A stretch of 64,000 bases of DNA from Desulfovermiculus halophilus DSM 18834 (lineage in GTDB: Bacteria; Desulfobacterota; Desulfovibrionia; Desulfovibrionales; Desulfothermaceae), in assembly GCF_000620765.1 (NCBI RefSeq), contig NZ_KK211185.1:184311-248310 (forward strand). The letters run 5' to 3'. Every line of letters begins with the position of its first letter. The stretch's first letter is position 1. The notes below the pieces were generated by a model. That model ran no database searches and was not told where the DNA came from. It worked only from the letters and a program-made list of their open reading frames with translations. The position numbers and the translations under genes were made by a program. Below are positions 1-8,731 of this stretch, one piece after another.

Positions 1-1449
1 TTGGGTGAGAGGCGAATCGTTGACCCGGAGCTTCCGGAGATCAAGGATTTTACGGAAAGGACCCTGGCCGGGTATGTGGGCAGCGCTCTGGCCCGAATCA
101 TTGTCGAAAACTACCTGGCCGCCCGCGGAAGCAGGATGGAGGATGTGTTTGACATTTTCGGGTCGGTCAATATCAGCAGGGCTGCAACCCGGGAACAGCT
201 GCAGGTCTTGTTTGAGGCGGCCAAGGTGGTGGCCAGCGGGCAGGACCTGCAAACAATTATGGACAATCTCCTGGATCTTTTGACCCGGCAGTTTCCATTC
301 GACCTGTGTGTGGTCCGGATCGTTGATGAGCAGGGCAAAAAGCTGCGGCTGATGAGTCAAAAGGGCATGAGCATGCAGCATCTTGATGATGCGGACCGGG
401 AGGTGAACCTTGATACCGTGATTGGAGAGGCCTTTCTGACCAATACCATTCAGGTGGTCAACGATACGGATGGGGTGGAGAGGCCGGTTTCTGCAAAGAT
501 CATGCAGCGGGAGGGAATCACCTCCTTCGCCCATGCCCCGATAGCTGTGGAAGGCAGGCCCGTGGGGGTCCTGTCCGCTTTCTCCCGCACAGACAAGGGC
601 ATTTTTACAGAAGAATTCATCGAGGTCTTTGAAAGCATTGCCGCTCAGTTGGGCATTGCCTGGCGCAATGCCCGCCAGACCGAGCGGCTTATCGCCGCCC
701 GCCAGTATAGACGGGAGCTGGAGATCGCCAAAAACATCCAGCTCGGCCTTCTGCCCACATCCCCTCCGGATGTTCCGGGCGCTTCCCTGGCTGGAGTCTG
801 TGTGACAGCCGATCATGTGGGCGGGGACTACTACGACTTTCTGGTCAACGACGACGACTCCCTGGACCTGGTCATTGCCGATGTCTCCGGCCACAATATA
901 GCCGCTGCCTTGATTATGGCCGAGGTCAGGACATTCATTCAGGCCCAGTCCTTGAGCAGGAAGCAGCCCAGCAGACTTTCAAGGGACTTGAACAGATTTT
1001 TCCATACCAATCTGGTCAAGACTGAGATGTTCATCACCATGTTCTATCTGAAATACTACCCGCAAAGCAGGGAAATCGCATACTCCAACGCCGGGCATAA
1101 CCTGCCCTTGATCTGGAAAAGCAGGCGGCAGGAGTTTCAGGTCCTGGACGCAGAGGGGCTCATCCTGGGGATCAAGCCGGAGGTGGAGTATGAAGAAAAG
1201 ACAGAGCGGCTGGAGCCCGGGGATGTGCTCGTGCTGTACACCGACGGAATCACCGAGGCCAGGAACCAAATGGGGGATTTTTTCGGCGAGCAGCGACTCT
1301 GCTCCCTTATCCGCGAACAAAGCAGTGCCCATCCCCATGAAGTTATAGACCATCTCCTGAACCAACTGCAGCTGTTTACCGGAAGTGAGAACTTCAAAGA
1401 CGATATCTCCATGGTCGTTATGCGGATTGAGGGGGAATCTGATCCTTGA
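1..1449 (+). CDS. GAF-domain / SpoIIE-type (PP2C) phosphatase regulator, possibly 5' truncated by window edge
   Basis: The 482-residue reading frame opens on a TTG at the first base of the window, so the true start may lie outside. A GAF-type sensory domain covers about residues 75-225. It is followed by a short coiled linker and a SpoIIE/RsbU-type PP2C phosphatase domain (about 240-480) with the usual aspartates in GGDYYDF, VIADVSGHN, LYTDGITEA and the terminal DDISMVV. Such proteins dephosphorylate anti-sigma antagonists or other serine-phosphorylated regulators in the cytoplasm in response to a ligand sensed by the GAF domain. Residues 1-60 match no domain I recognise and could be the tail of a longer sensor. 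The target is unknown: no anti-sigma factor gene is adjacent. Confidence 0.8.
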   Translation: MGERRIVDPELPEIKDFTERTLAGYVGSALARIIVENYLAARGSRMEDVFDIFGSVNISRAATREQLQVLFEAAKVVASGQDLQTIMDNLLDLLTRQFPFDLCVVRIVDEQGKKLRLMSQKGMSMQHLDDADREVNLDTVIGEAFLTNTIQVVNDTDGVERPVSAKIMQREGITSFAHAPIAVEGRPVGVLSAFSRTDKGIFTEEFIEVFESIAAQLGIAWRNARQTERLIAARQYRRELEIAKNIQLGLLPTSPPDVPGASLAGVCVTADHVGGDYYDFLVNDDDSLDLVIADVSGHNIAAALIMAEVRTFIQAQSLSRKQPSRLSRDLNRFFHTNLVKTEMFITMFYLKYYPQSREIAYSNAGHNLPLIWKSRRQEFQVLDAEGLILGIKPEVEYEEKTERLEPGDVLVLYTDGITEARNQMGDFFGEQRLCSLIREQSSAHPHEVIDHLLNQLQLFTGSENFKDDISMVVMRIEGESDP

Positions 1450-1521
1450 TAGGGATACTGCGCGCCCTCTCCTGGGAGCGAAAGACGGCTTGAAAAAATG
1501 GATCCTCGACACATTTCATGC

Positions 1522-1820
1522 TTCGTCAGCGCAAGCGTGTCTGCGCCTTGGAAGGCATGTGGGATTGTTTGTATGAAAAACAGTTATTAGTTAATAGTTG
1601 TGAGAATCCAAATCGAAATCGGGATCGCTATCGAAATTGAAAGAATATGTCATTCTGTGCAGCAGGAACCCTCAGTTTATGGATATCGATCCCGATCCCG
1701 ATATCGATTACGAACCCGAAGAAAGGAAATCACCGACAATGGGTAACCACTTTCAATCGGTATCGAAATCGTTTGTATGTTTCGTTAGCGAAAGCGTGCC
1801 CGTCAGGGCATGTGGGCTAG
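1522..1820. repeat. Modular hexamer-periodic repeat, largest copy
   Basis: This fills most of the gene-free stretch 1450-1843. It starts and ends with the same module (TTCGTTAGCG-AAGCGTG ... GGCATGTGGG). Between them lie a module with GTTATTAGTTAATAGTT, two blocks of 6-bp periodicity built on variants of ATCGAA, GGGATCG and CCCGAT, and a module around CGGTATCGAAATCGTTTGTATG. Related copies lie at 20533-20677, 25593-25735 and 30001-30142. The open frames inside it arise from the periodicity and I do not call them genes. Confidence 0.75.
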
Positions 1821-1843
1821 TTTAACCTAAAAGCGAGGAGACA

Positions 1844-2434
1844 ATGGCTACAGGAACTCAACGGCTCGAACAGTGCCTGATCAATCAGTTCGGTCCGGAA
1901 GCTGCGGACTTGGCTCGGATTTTCGATGCATGCCTGGAGCAGGAGTGCACCTCCTATGCAAATATAGATCTGCCGGTGGAGGACAAAAACGAATCTCTGC
2001 TCACCGCATTTGAGGAGCGGGCCATTGTCCCGGTCCAGAAACGGCCCAGCCAGGGATGGGATTCATGCGGGCTTCGCCTGACGCCGGACGAAAGCTACTT
2101 CATGCCCAGAGTGGCCAGGATACTGTTGGCCAGGGCCAGGGACGAGGGAAAGCTGGATCCTGAGCAGGCAGTACGCGACGTGCTGGATGCCTGTGCCGGA
2201 GAGCAGGCGGGGTCTATGGCTGCCTTGTTTGAAGGGGCCAAGACCCATGTCCGGTCGTTTAAATTTGAGGCAGGGCTGCTCCATCAGGTGGTGCAGAGTC
2301 TGCCTGCCCCGGCTGACCTGCACGCCAGCATGGACACCTTTGTCCTGGCCGGGATCATGAGCCCGTGCACAGGGGCTTCCGTCCCCAGTGGACTGGCCTG
2401 GTTTGAAGTCAACAGGTGCCTGTTCTGGGAATAG
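1844..2434 (+). CDS. Hypothetical protein, 196 aa
   Basis: I do not recognise this protein. It has no signal peptide or membrane segment and looks like a soluble, mostly helical cytoplasmic protein of mixed charge. The ATG at 1844 is preceded by GCGAGGAG at good spacing, and codon use resembles the neighbours, so it is probably real. It has four Cys residues in its first two thirds or so but no metal-binding cluster pattern. It stands alone between the repeat at 1522-1820 and the FAD oxidoreductase gene downstream, so context gives no function. Confidence 0.6.
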   Translation: MATGTQRLEQCLINQFGPEAADLARIFDACLEQECTSYANIDLPVEDKNESLLTAFEERAIVPVQKRPSQGWDSCGLRLTPDESYFMPRVARILLARARDEGKLDPEQAVRDVLDACAGEQAGSMAALFEGAKTHVRSFKFEAGLLHQVVQSLPAPADLHASMDTFVLAGIMSPCTGASVPSGLAWFEVNRCLFWE

Positions 2435-2448
2435 GGCTGCCGGAGGGA

Positions 2449-2472
2449 CGGCCCGGGAATGGCCCCGGGCCG
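2449..2472. terminator. GC-rich hairpin between genes
   Basis: A perfect 9-bp stem (CGGCCCGGG / CCCGGGCCG, loop AATGGC) lies 15 bp after the stop of the hypothetical gene. It has no U-tract on either strand, so it is at best a weak or Rho-assisted terminator. A TTGACA at 2475-2480 directly after it could be the -35 box of the next gene, but no good -10 box follows at 17 bp. Confidence 0.35.
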
Positions 2473-2589
2473 CGTTGACAATCGGTCGTATCCACTTTAG
2501 CGTTCCATGGTGCAGAGTGCAGGGGAACTCCCTTGGTGATAAGCGGGATGCAGGGGAAGGCATGGGCGAGAAAATTCGCGGAGAGGCGC

Positions 2590-3888
2590 ATGGCTGATGT
2601 GTGTGTGATCGGGGCCGGGCCGTCTGGGCTCAGTTGCGCGCGGCTTCTGCGGGCCAATGGACTGGATACCGTTGTTGTCGAGGCTGAAGACGACATCGGA
2701 GGCCGCCTGCGGACCGATCAGGTCCAGGGATTTCTCTTGGACCGCGGATTTCAGGTTTTGCAGACCGACTACCCCGAGGCCAAGCGGCAGCTTGATTATC
2801 ATTCCCTCGACCTGCACCCCTTTCAGTCCGGAGCCTTGATCCGCCACGACAACCGGTGGATCCGGTTTGCCGATCCATTCCGGGACCCCAGGCATGCCCT
2901 GAGCAGTGTCTTCTCCCAAGTCGGCGGACTCCAGGACAAGGTGCGCTTGTGGGCGTTACGGCGGCGTGTGCTCCGCTCCACGGTGCAGGACCTGTTTCAA
3001 GAGCCGGAGCGGCCCATGGGTGAAGCCTTGGCCCGGGCAGGATTTTCGGAACGGATCATAGAGCGTTTTTTCCGTCCCTTTTTCACGGCTGTATTCTTTG
3101 ACCCCGAGCTCCAGACCACCAGCCGGATGTTTGAGTTTGTCTTCCGGGTCTTCGCTTCCGGGGATGCAGCCCTGCCCGGAAAGGGGATAATGTCTGTTCC
3201 CAGGCAGCTGGCCCGGTCGTTTCCTCCCGAGATGATGATTCTGAATGCTCCGGTGAGCCGTATCAAGCCCGGGACGGTTACCTTGAAGTCCGGTCAAGAG
3301 ATCCAGGCCAAGACTGTGGTGGTGGCCTGTGACGGCATGGAGGCGGCCAGACTCCTGGATATGCACAACCGGCATCCCTATCGCAGTGTGCGCTGCATCT
3401 ATTTTCAGGCCCCGGAGCCGCCCTTGCGTGAACCCCTGCTTATCCTGGATTCAAAGGGCAATGGGCCCATTACCAGCATGTGCGTTCCCAGCCAGGTGGC
3501 TCCAGGATATGCCCCCGAGGGGCTGTCCCTGATATCGGTTACAGTCGTAGGGCAGAGCGCAGTTGCAGATGATGAGCTGCTCCGGGCTGTGCTGAGTCAG
3601 GCCGGGGAGTGGTTCGGTTCTCAAGTCCAGGCGTGGAAGCATCTGAAAAGCTACACCATCCCCCGGGCCTTGCCGGTTCAGCGTCCGCCGACACCGAATC
3701 CGTTTCGCCGCCGGATCCGAATGGGGCCCGGGGTGTATCTGGCCGGAGATCTTGGATCCCTGTCCAGCCTGCAGTGGGCCCTGCATTCCGGCCGGAGGGC
3801 GGCGGAGACGGTTATTCAGGATTTTGGACTTACCTTTCAGGGGTCCAATCTTACTGAGGGGGTGCTCGATAGTGAAAAAACATGCTGA
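2590..3888 (+). CDS. FAD-dependent amine-oxidase-family oxidoreductase (protoporphyrinogen oxidase-like)
   Basis: A 432-residue flavoprotein. The N-terminus has the dinucleotide-binding fold VIGAGPSGLSCARLL, the acidic residue of strand 2 (VVVEAEDDIGGRLRT, the GGR motif of amine oxidases) and a C-terminal FAD motif with YLAGDLG. This fold is shared by protoporphyrinogen oxidases, phytoene desaturases and monoamine oxidases; the substrate cannot be told from sequence. The frame is open further upstream, but the ATG at 2590 is chosen because GGAGAGG lies just before it and it begins directly with the flavin fold (MADVCVIGAG). It is followed at 45 bp by the 2-hydroxyacid dehydrogenase and may be co-transcribed with it. 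Confidence 0.8.
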   Translation: MADVCVIGAGPSGLSCARLLRANGLDTVVVEAEDDIGGRLRTDQVQGFLLDRGFQVLQTDYPEAKRQLDYHSLDLHPFQSGALIRHDNRWIRFADPFRDPRHALSSVFSQVGGLQDKVRLWALRRRVLRSTVQDLFQEPERPMGEALARAGFSERIIERFFRPFFTAVFFDPELQTTSRMFEFVFRVFASGDAALPGKGIMSVPRQLARSFPPEMMILNAPVSRIKPGTVTLKSGQEIQAKTVVVACDGMEAARLLDMHNRHPYRSVRCIYFQAPEPPLREPLLILDSKGNGPITSMCVPSQVAPGYAPEGLSLISVTVVGQSAVADDELLRAVLSQAGEWFGSQVQAWKHLKSYTIPRALPVQRPPTPNPFRRRIRMGPGVYLAGDLGSLSSLQWALHSGRRAAETVIQDFGLTFQGSNLTEGVLDSEKTC

Positions 3889-3933
3889 AAATACGATTAC
3901 AAAGCCCTGCGGGGATGCTTTAACGAGGAACGC

Positions 3934-4920
3934 ATGACAGACCGGCCATGTCTTTTTGTGACCCGGCGACTGCCCCAGGCGGTCATGGAGTTTGCGCACA
4001 GCAGATTTCGCTGCACAAGCAATCCCCAAGACCGTCCACTGTGCAAAGAAGAGATCATCGAGGGGGCTCAGGGATGTCAGGCCCTGCTCTGTCTGCTCAC
4101 GGACACTGTGGACAGTGAGGTCATTGAAGCCCTGCCCGGGTTGCGGGTAATATCCAACTATGCAGTCGGCTTTGACAATATCGATCTGGATGCGGCAACC
4201 CGCAGGGGAATACCTGTGTGCAATACGCCGGGAGTTCTCACCTCGGCAACCGCGGATTTGACCTGGGCCTTGATTCTGGCCGTCAGTCGAAGGATTCCTG
4301 AAGCTGACCGGTATGTACGAGCAGGCTCCTTTCAGGGCTGGGATCCCTTGCTGATGTTGGGCCGGGAGCTCAGCGGCCGGGCCCTGGGCATAGTCGGCAT
4401 GGGCCGGATCGGACGAGCGGTGGCCAAAAGGGCGCAGGGCTTTGACATGCGCATCCTGTATTCCAAGCGCACCCCCCTGCCGCCTGAAGAGGCCCTTCCC
4501 CAGGCCGAGCATGTCAGCTTTGAGGCCCTGCTTGGCGAATCGGATATCGTCAGTCTGCATCTGCCCTATTCCGAACAGGTGCATCATCTGATCGACGCCC
4601 GGGCTTTGCAGACCATGAAGCCGGGGGCGATACTGATCAATACGGCCAGGGGTGCTTTGATCGATGAGCAGGCCCTGGTCGAAGCCCTGAAAAAGAGAGA
4701 GCTGGCCGGAGCCGGCCTGGATGTGTATGAACACGAGCCGGCTGTTCACCCCGGGTTGCATGATTTGGACCGGGTGGTCCTCGCTCCGCATATCGGCAGC
4801 GCTACAGTGGAGGCCCGGGAAAAGATGGGGTTTATGGCCGCTGAAAACGCCCTTGCCGTGCTCCAAGGCGGTCAAGCCCATTCCATAGCCAACCCTCAGG
4901 TTCTGGACTCGAAAACATGA
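3934..4920 (+). CDS. D-isomer-specific 2-hydroxyacid dehydrogenase (glyoxylate/hydroxypyruvate reductase type)
   Basis: At 328 residues this is the normal length for the family, which reduces 2-oxoacids with NAD(P)H in the cytoplasm. Visible features are the substrate-side segment VISNYAVGFDNIDL, the Rossmann motif GIVGMGRIGRAVA, the signature INTARGALIDE with the catalytic Arg, the Glu in VYEHEP and the catalytic His in APHIGSAT. Sequence alone does not separate glyoxylate, hydroxypyruvate and phosphoglycerate substrates, but the short length without an ACT domain argues against SerA. ATG 3934 follows GAGGA. Its stop overlaps the next start as ATGA, indicating translational coupling with the 144-residue protein. 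Confidence 0.88.
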   Translation: MTDRPCLFVTRRLPQAVMEFAHSRFRCTSNPQDRPLCKEEIIEGAQGCQALLCLLTDTVDSEVIEALPGLRVISNYAVGFDNIDLDAATRRGIPVCNTPGVLTSATADLTWALILAVSRRIPEADRYVRAGSFQGWDPLLMLGRELSGRALGIVGMGRIGRAVAKRAQGFDMRILYSKRTPLPPEEALPQAEHVSFEALLGESDIVSLHLPYSEQVHHLIDARALQTMKPGAILINTARGALIDEQALVEALKKRELAGAGLDVYEHEPAVHPGLHDLDRVVLAPHIGSATVEAREKMGFMAAENALAVLQGGQAHSIANPQVLDSKT

Positions 4921-5351
4921 TGGGGGGCATGGGCATGCAAGGTGGGGGATATGACCGGGAACAGCTGCAGACCTGCCTGAACACATACCTCCAGGACAGG
5001 CTGGACTCGTTTCATCAGGCTCAGGCCGAGGATCGGGCCGCCGGGGGCAGAACGGCTGAAGAGGAGAGGTCCATGGCCATGGACCGGTATCAGCACCGGA
5101 TTTGGCAGCTCAAGGACCGGCTGTCCTGCCAGGTGTACGGCCCGCATACAGAGAGCCTTGTCGACGGATTTATCTCCAGGTTCGGGATTTCGGTTTCCAA
5201 GCCCAGCCAGGAGTATCTGTGGATCCTGCGCAAGGTGCTGCAGACCGAGATCCGCCTGTACACCATACTCATGCACCGGCTCAGCTCTGAGAACGGGGAG
5301 CAGTTTCTGTTTCAGCGCAAGGTGCCGGGCAAGGGACCGGAAGAAGCGTGA
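4917..5351 (+). CDS. Hypothetical protein, 144 aa, coupled to the dehydrogenase
   Basis: A small, soluble, helical protein with a Met/Gly-rich start (MMGGMGMQGGG), a charged helical middle and a C-terminal helix rich in Leu and Arg. I recognise no family. The start overlaps the stop of the 2-hydroxyacid dehydrogenase gene by four bases (ATGA), which strongly suggests a shared transcript and coupled translation. The start of the downstream L,D-transpeptidase gene follows within 90 bp. No catalytic motif or signal peptide is seen. Confidence 0.65.
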   Translation: MMGGMGMQGGGYDREQLQTCLNTYLQDRLDSFHQAQAEDRAAGGRTAEEERSMAMDRYQHRIWQLKDRLSCQVYGPHTESLVDGFISRFGISVSKPSQEYLWILRKVLQTEIRLYTILMHRLSSENGEQFLFQRKVPGKGPEEA

Positions 5352-5436
5352 ATCAGCCGACGGATTCCGGAGGTGCATCTTCGGCTGGTTGCCGGAATAT
5401 CCAGCATGTGCCGCAAATGACACTTTTGATGGAGGT

Positions 5437-7224
5437 ATGAACTGCATCGTGGGTGAAGATACAGGCCGCGGGACGCGGAGGATATCAAGTTTTCAGAGGA
5501 AGATATACAGATGTGTCGGTCCGCTTTTACCAGCCGTGCTGTGCATGGCCGTCTGTCTTATCGGACCCCGGGAAGCACCGGCTGCCTTTTCCCAGCCTCC
5601 TCCTGCATCTCCTGCGGCATCATCCCGGCATGACCGGATTGCAGAAACTATTCGGGATCGCTTGGAAAATCGAAGGTTTGCCTGCCAGGGCGAGCTCATT
5701 TGCGGTGTGGAGCTGCTGCCCGAGTTCTATGCCCGGCATGAGTACAGCCCGGTCTGGGGACTGGAACAAGGCCAGATGCGAGCGGCCCGGAACATGCTTG
5801 AGTCCATCCGCGATTCCGCCCATCAGGGCATGAATCCTTCCGACTATCACCTCGGCATACTGGAAAGGCTCCTGACCAGCATCCAGGAGCAACTCCCGAA
5901 GCTGGACGCCAGGAAAGCGGCTGATGCGGACATCCTGCTCACTGACGCATTTTTGACCCTGGCCGGACATCTGCGGGCCGGCCGGGTGAATCCAGAGACT
6001 TTGCACCCATCCTGGATGGCTCATGCCCATGCCCCGGACTTGGTCGGCGCCCTGCACAGGGCTTTGCAAACCACATCCGTTCAGAAGGAGCTGCGCGAAC
6101 AGCTTCCGCCTCATGCCGGATATCACAGGCTTCGCCGGGCCTGGGAAGAATATGCCCGCCTGGTCCAGTCCGGGGGATGGACCTCGGTTCCTTCAGGCGA
6201 GAACCTGTCCCAGGGGGATATATCCGAGAGGATCCCCGCCCTGGGACAGCGTCTGCACGCCACCCATGATTTGGCTCAGGCTGAGAACGCCACCGTGGGG
6301 CTGGAGTTTACCTCCCGAATACACAAAGCCGTTTGTCGCTTTCAGGCTCGGCATGAACTGCGGGTGGACGGAGTGGTTGGCCCCAAGACCCTGGATGCCC
6401 TGAATGTATCCGCTCGGCAAAGGACTCGGCAGCTGGCCCTGAATATGGAACGCTGGCGCTGGATCCCCCGCGACCTGGGGACTCCCCATGTGCGGGTCAA
6501 TGTGGCTGATTTCAGTCTGGTCTATTCCGAAGGCCCGGGGAGAGAGATGCGCCAACGGGTCATCGTGGGCAAGACCGCCAGGAGGACCCCGGTCTTCAGC
6601 GATCAAATCTCCCATATCGTCCTCAACCCGGTCTGGAATGTCCCCCGGAGCATCATGATTGAAGATATTCTGCCCAAGGTGAAGCAGGATCCAAAATACC
6701 TCCAGGAGCATTCCATGACCCTGCTGTCCGGATGGGGGGGCAAAGCCGAAGAAATCGACCCGAGCACCATTGACTGGGAGAGTGTGGACCCAGAGTCGTT
6801 TCCATATCGCATCCGCCAGGAGCCAGGACCGGACAATGCCCTGGGCCGGATCAAGTTTATCTTTCCCAATCCGTTTGCGGTGTATCTGCACGATACGCCG
6901 AACAAATACTTGTTCAACAAGGTATCCAGGGACTTCAGCTCCGGGTGCATCCGGGTGGAGCACCCCCTGCGGCTGGCCCTTGCCTTGCTTCAGTCGGAAC
7001 AGGGGTGGAGCATGCAGTCCTTGCGCCGGGCCATCCAGAGCGGGGAGACCCAGACCATCCATCTCTCCCGCCCGGTCCCGGTCCATCTGCTGTACTGGAC
7101 GGCCTGGGTGGACGACGAGGGCCGAACCCACTTCCGGAAGGATATCTACAGCCGGGATCAGAAGCTGGAAGCGGCCTTCAGCCGCACATTGTGGGCTGAA
7201 AGCGGTCCTGCACCTGAATCTTGA
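5437..7224 (+). CDS. L,D-transpeptidase, YcbB/LdtD family
   Basis: A 595-residue envelope enzyme that forms 3-3 peptidoglycan cross-links or attaches lipoprotein in the periplasm. The order is an N-terminal signal segment (hydrophobic stretch LLPAVLCMAVCLIG), a scaffold region, a peptidoglycan-binding domain (FQARHELRVDGVVGPKTL) and a C-terminal YkuD catalytic domain with the large insertion typical of YcbB. The nucleophile Cys and preceding Ser-Gly are in SSGCIRVEHP, with the upstream His in YLHDTPNKYLF. The frame is open from 5158, but the signal peptide places the start near ATG 5437; GTG 5449 has better spacing from GGAGG (5431-5435) and is an alternative. Confidence 0.88.
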   Translation: MNCIVGEDTGRGTRRISSFQRKIYRCVGPLLPAVLCMAVCLIGPREAPAAFSQPPPASPAASSRHDRIAETIRDRLENRRFACQGELICGVELLPEFYARHEYSPVWGLEQGQMRAARNMLESIRDSAHQGMNPSDYHLGILERLLTSIQEQLPKLDARKAADADILLTDAFLTLAGHLRAGRVNPETLHPSWMAHAHAPDLVGALHRALQTTSVQKELREQLPPHAGYHRLRRAWEEYARLVQSGGWTSVPSGENLSQGDISERIPALGQRLHATHDLAQAENATVGLEFTSRIHKAVCRFQARHELRVDGVVGPKTLDALNVSARQRTRQLALNMERWRWIPRDLGTPHVRVNVADFSLVYSEGPGREMRQRVIVGKTARRTPVFSDQISHIVLNPVWNVPRSIMIEDILPKVKQDPKYLQEHSMTLLSGWGGKAEEIDPSTIDWESVDPESFPYRIRQEPGPDNALGRIKFIFPNPFAVYLHDTPNKYLFNKVSRDFSSGCIRVEHPLRLALALLQSEQGWSMQSLRRAIQSGETQTIHLSRPVPVHLLYWTAWVDDEGRTHFRKDIYSRDQKLEAAFSRTLWAESGPAPES

Positions 7225-7259
7225 TCCGATTCGCTCCGCTTGAGGAGGTTAATAATCCC

Positions 7260-7329
7260 GGCTCTTCAATGCTGAAAGTGGAATTTCATACCCAATAGAT
7301 GGCAAACTTGAAAAAGTCCACAAGCTAGC
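7260..7329. repeat. Degenerate mini copy of the long-hairpin repeat
   Basis: The sequence GGCTCTTC-AT-CTGAAAGTGGAATT ... GGCAAACTTG ... TCCACAAGCTAG aligns with both ends of the ~280-bp hairpin repeat (compare 8653-8731), with many substitutions. It is therefore an old internally deleted copy. With the next element it fills the gene-free stretch 7225-7553. Confidence 0.55.
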
Positions 7330-7331
7330 AC

Positions 7332-7418
7332 TACAGCGACATTGTCCTGAACTCACAGTGTCCATGGTCGAAGCCGGGGACCAATCCCCGGTACGACCAT
7401 ATCAAAGTGTCGCTGTAC
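7332..7418. repeat. 87-bp palindromic repeat, copy 1
   Basis: The ends are perfect 10-bp inverted repeats (TACAGCGACA ... TGTCGCTGTA). A nested inner hairpin, CCGGGGACCAATCCCCGG, sits inside a weaker pair CATGGTCG / CGACCATA, so the whole element can fold as a three-part stem. A second copy is at 42517-42590. The remainder up to 7553 shows nothing else. Confidence 0.75.
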
Positions 7419-7553
7419 AACCAGGTCGAAGAACCGATTGTATGTGCTGTATTCAAGGGTCCAAGCTGGACGAAGTGACGGTGAGCATCAGCAGGGGGCC
7501 GCAGGAAAGAGAAGATATTGCCAGGCCGGAAGGACCGGCCTCTGGAGGAACGA

Positions 7554-8594
7554 ATGCGCAGACGAGAAGCCATGGCTGCTTTGGCTGCTGCCGGAGCGGG
7601 GTGCTTGTACCCAGGGCTCGGCAGTGCACGGACCCAGCAGTATGGGTCCGGGGTGCAGATTATCCAGCCCAGGACCGAAACCATCCCCAGGACCGCGCAG
7701 GCGCGGAAGAACTATGAATACCGCATGGGACGGGCCGTACTGGATCTGATCGATGCCTGGTACGGACAGGGTGATCTTCCGATATGGGGACGTCCCGCGG
7801 CTGAGATCGACATGGAGAAAAGGGTGGTCAATATCGCCTACTGGGTCATGCAGTTCATCCCGGAGCACGAAGATGTCTACCCGGTTGATCCGGTCTGGAT
7901 CATGGCCCAGATGATGGAAGAGTCATTCTATTATGAGTTTGCGGTGTCCTGGGCCTTTGCGGTGGGAATCTGCCAGTTCATGTCCGCAACCGCCCAATCT
8001 GTAGGAATGATATGCCCGGAGAACAGCAAAGTGCCCGAGGCCGAGCTCAAGCGCCCGGAATCAGCTTCGGCCCAAAAGCGGCTGGAAAAGCTGCAGAAAC
8101 AGCGCAGGGAGCTGATCAATTCCGATCCGGCTTTATTCCGCAATGCCCGTACCAAGCTAAAGGAAGTCCTCAAGGTCCTGGCCTCAGGCGGGGGGGATCT
8201 GGATCCGGAACTGGACCTGTCCCGCCTGGAGCAGCTCGAGGTCCTGGATGAACGGATCTCTGAGGCCAGATCGGAATACAGGGCATTCCTGCGGGCCAAC
8301 TACGAGGGGCGGAGCATCTTCAACTCCCGGGATGTCAGATTCCTCTACCGTTTTGATCAGCGGGTGACCTACAAAAAGCCCATCCAGGGGATGATCCGGA
8401 TCATGGCCGAAAACCTCCGGGCACGGCACGGCAATCTCCTGGCGGCCACTGCCGCCTATAATGCGGGGCTGTCCCGAACCTATACCGACAGGGCCGGATA
8501 TGAAACCTACGGCCGGATGCCCCCGTTTCAGGAAACCGTGGGCTATTTGAGCCGGATTGTGGTCAGCCATCACGAGATCGCCAAGAGGATGTAG
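7554..8594 (+). CDS. Lytic transglycosylase (SLT fold) with a large internal insertion
   Basis: A 346-residue protein with an N-terminal Arg-rich hydrophobic leader (MRRREAMAALAAAGAG) that may be a signal or lipoprotein-like export signal. The first half of an SLT fold is at about residues 105-155, with the likely catalytic Glu in MMEESFYYEFAVS and the motif AVGICQFM. A charged, probably coiled-coil segment of about 110 residues follows (about 160-270). The second half of the fold ends the protein (AATAAYNAGLSRTY). Such enzymes cleave peptidoglycan glycan strands in the periplasm. ATG 7554 is preceded by GGAGG at 5 nt. It follows the L,D-transpeptidase gene but is separated from it by two repeats. 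Confidence 0.75.
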   Translation: MRRREAMAALAAAGAGCLYPGLGSARTQQYGSGVQIIQPRTETIPRTAQARKNYEYRMGRAVLDLIDAWYGQGDLPIWGRPAAEIDMEKRVVNIAYWVMQFIPEHEDVYPVDPVWIMAQMMEESFYYEFAVSWAFAVGICQFMSATAQSVGMICPENSKVPEAELKRPESASAQKRLEKLQKQRRELINSDPALFRNARTKLKEVLKVLASGGGDLDPELDLSRLEQLEVLDERISEARSEYRAFLRANYEGRSIFNSRDVRFLYRFDQRVTYKKPIQGMIRIMAENLRARHGNLLAATAAYNAGLSRTYTDRAGYETYGRMPPFQETVGYLSRIVVSHHEIAKRM

Positions 8595-8652
8595 CTGGTT
8601 TTAAGAGTCGATCCAGCCGCGGACTGTAGACAGACCTCGGCTCAGAAAAAAA

Positions 8653-8731
8653 GACTCTTGGACACAGAAAGTGGAATTGCCTACAGAAGAGACGGCAAAC
8701 TCCAAACATCCACAGTCTAGGTCGAAGAACC
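8653..8731. repeat. 79-bp mini copy of the long-hairpin repeat
   Basis: The left end (GACTCTTGGACACAGAAAG) and right end (GACGGCAAACTCCAAA ... GTCGAAGAACC) of the ~280-bp hairpin repeat are joined directly. The right end overlaps the last codons and the stop codon of the minus-strand exonuclease gene. Confidence 0.75.

Noticed and set aside
3451..4986. 511-codon open frame on the minus strand
   Set aside because: It lies opposite the well-supported FAD oxidoreductase and 2-hydroxyacid dehydrogenase genes, has no recognisable domain and a Pro/Gln/Arg/His-rich composition typical of antisense frames in GC-rich DNA.
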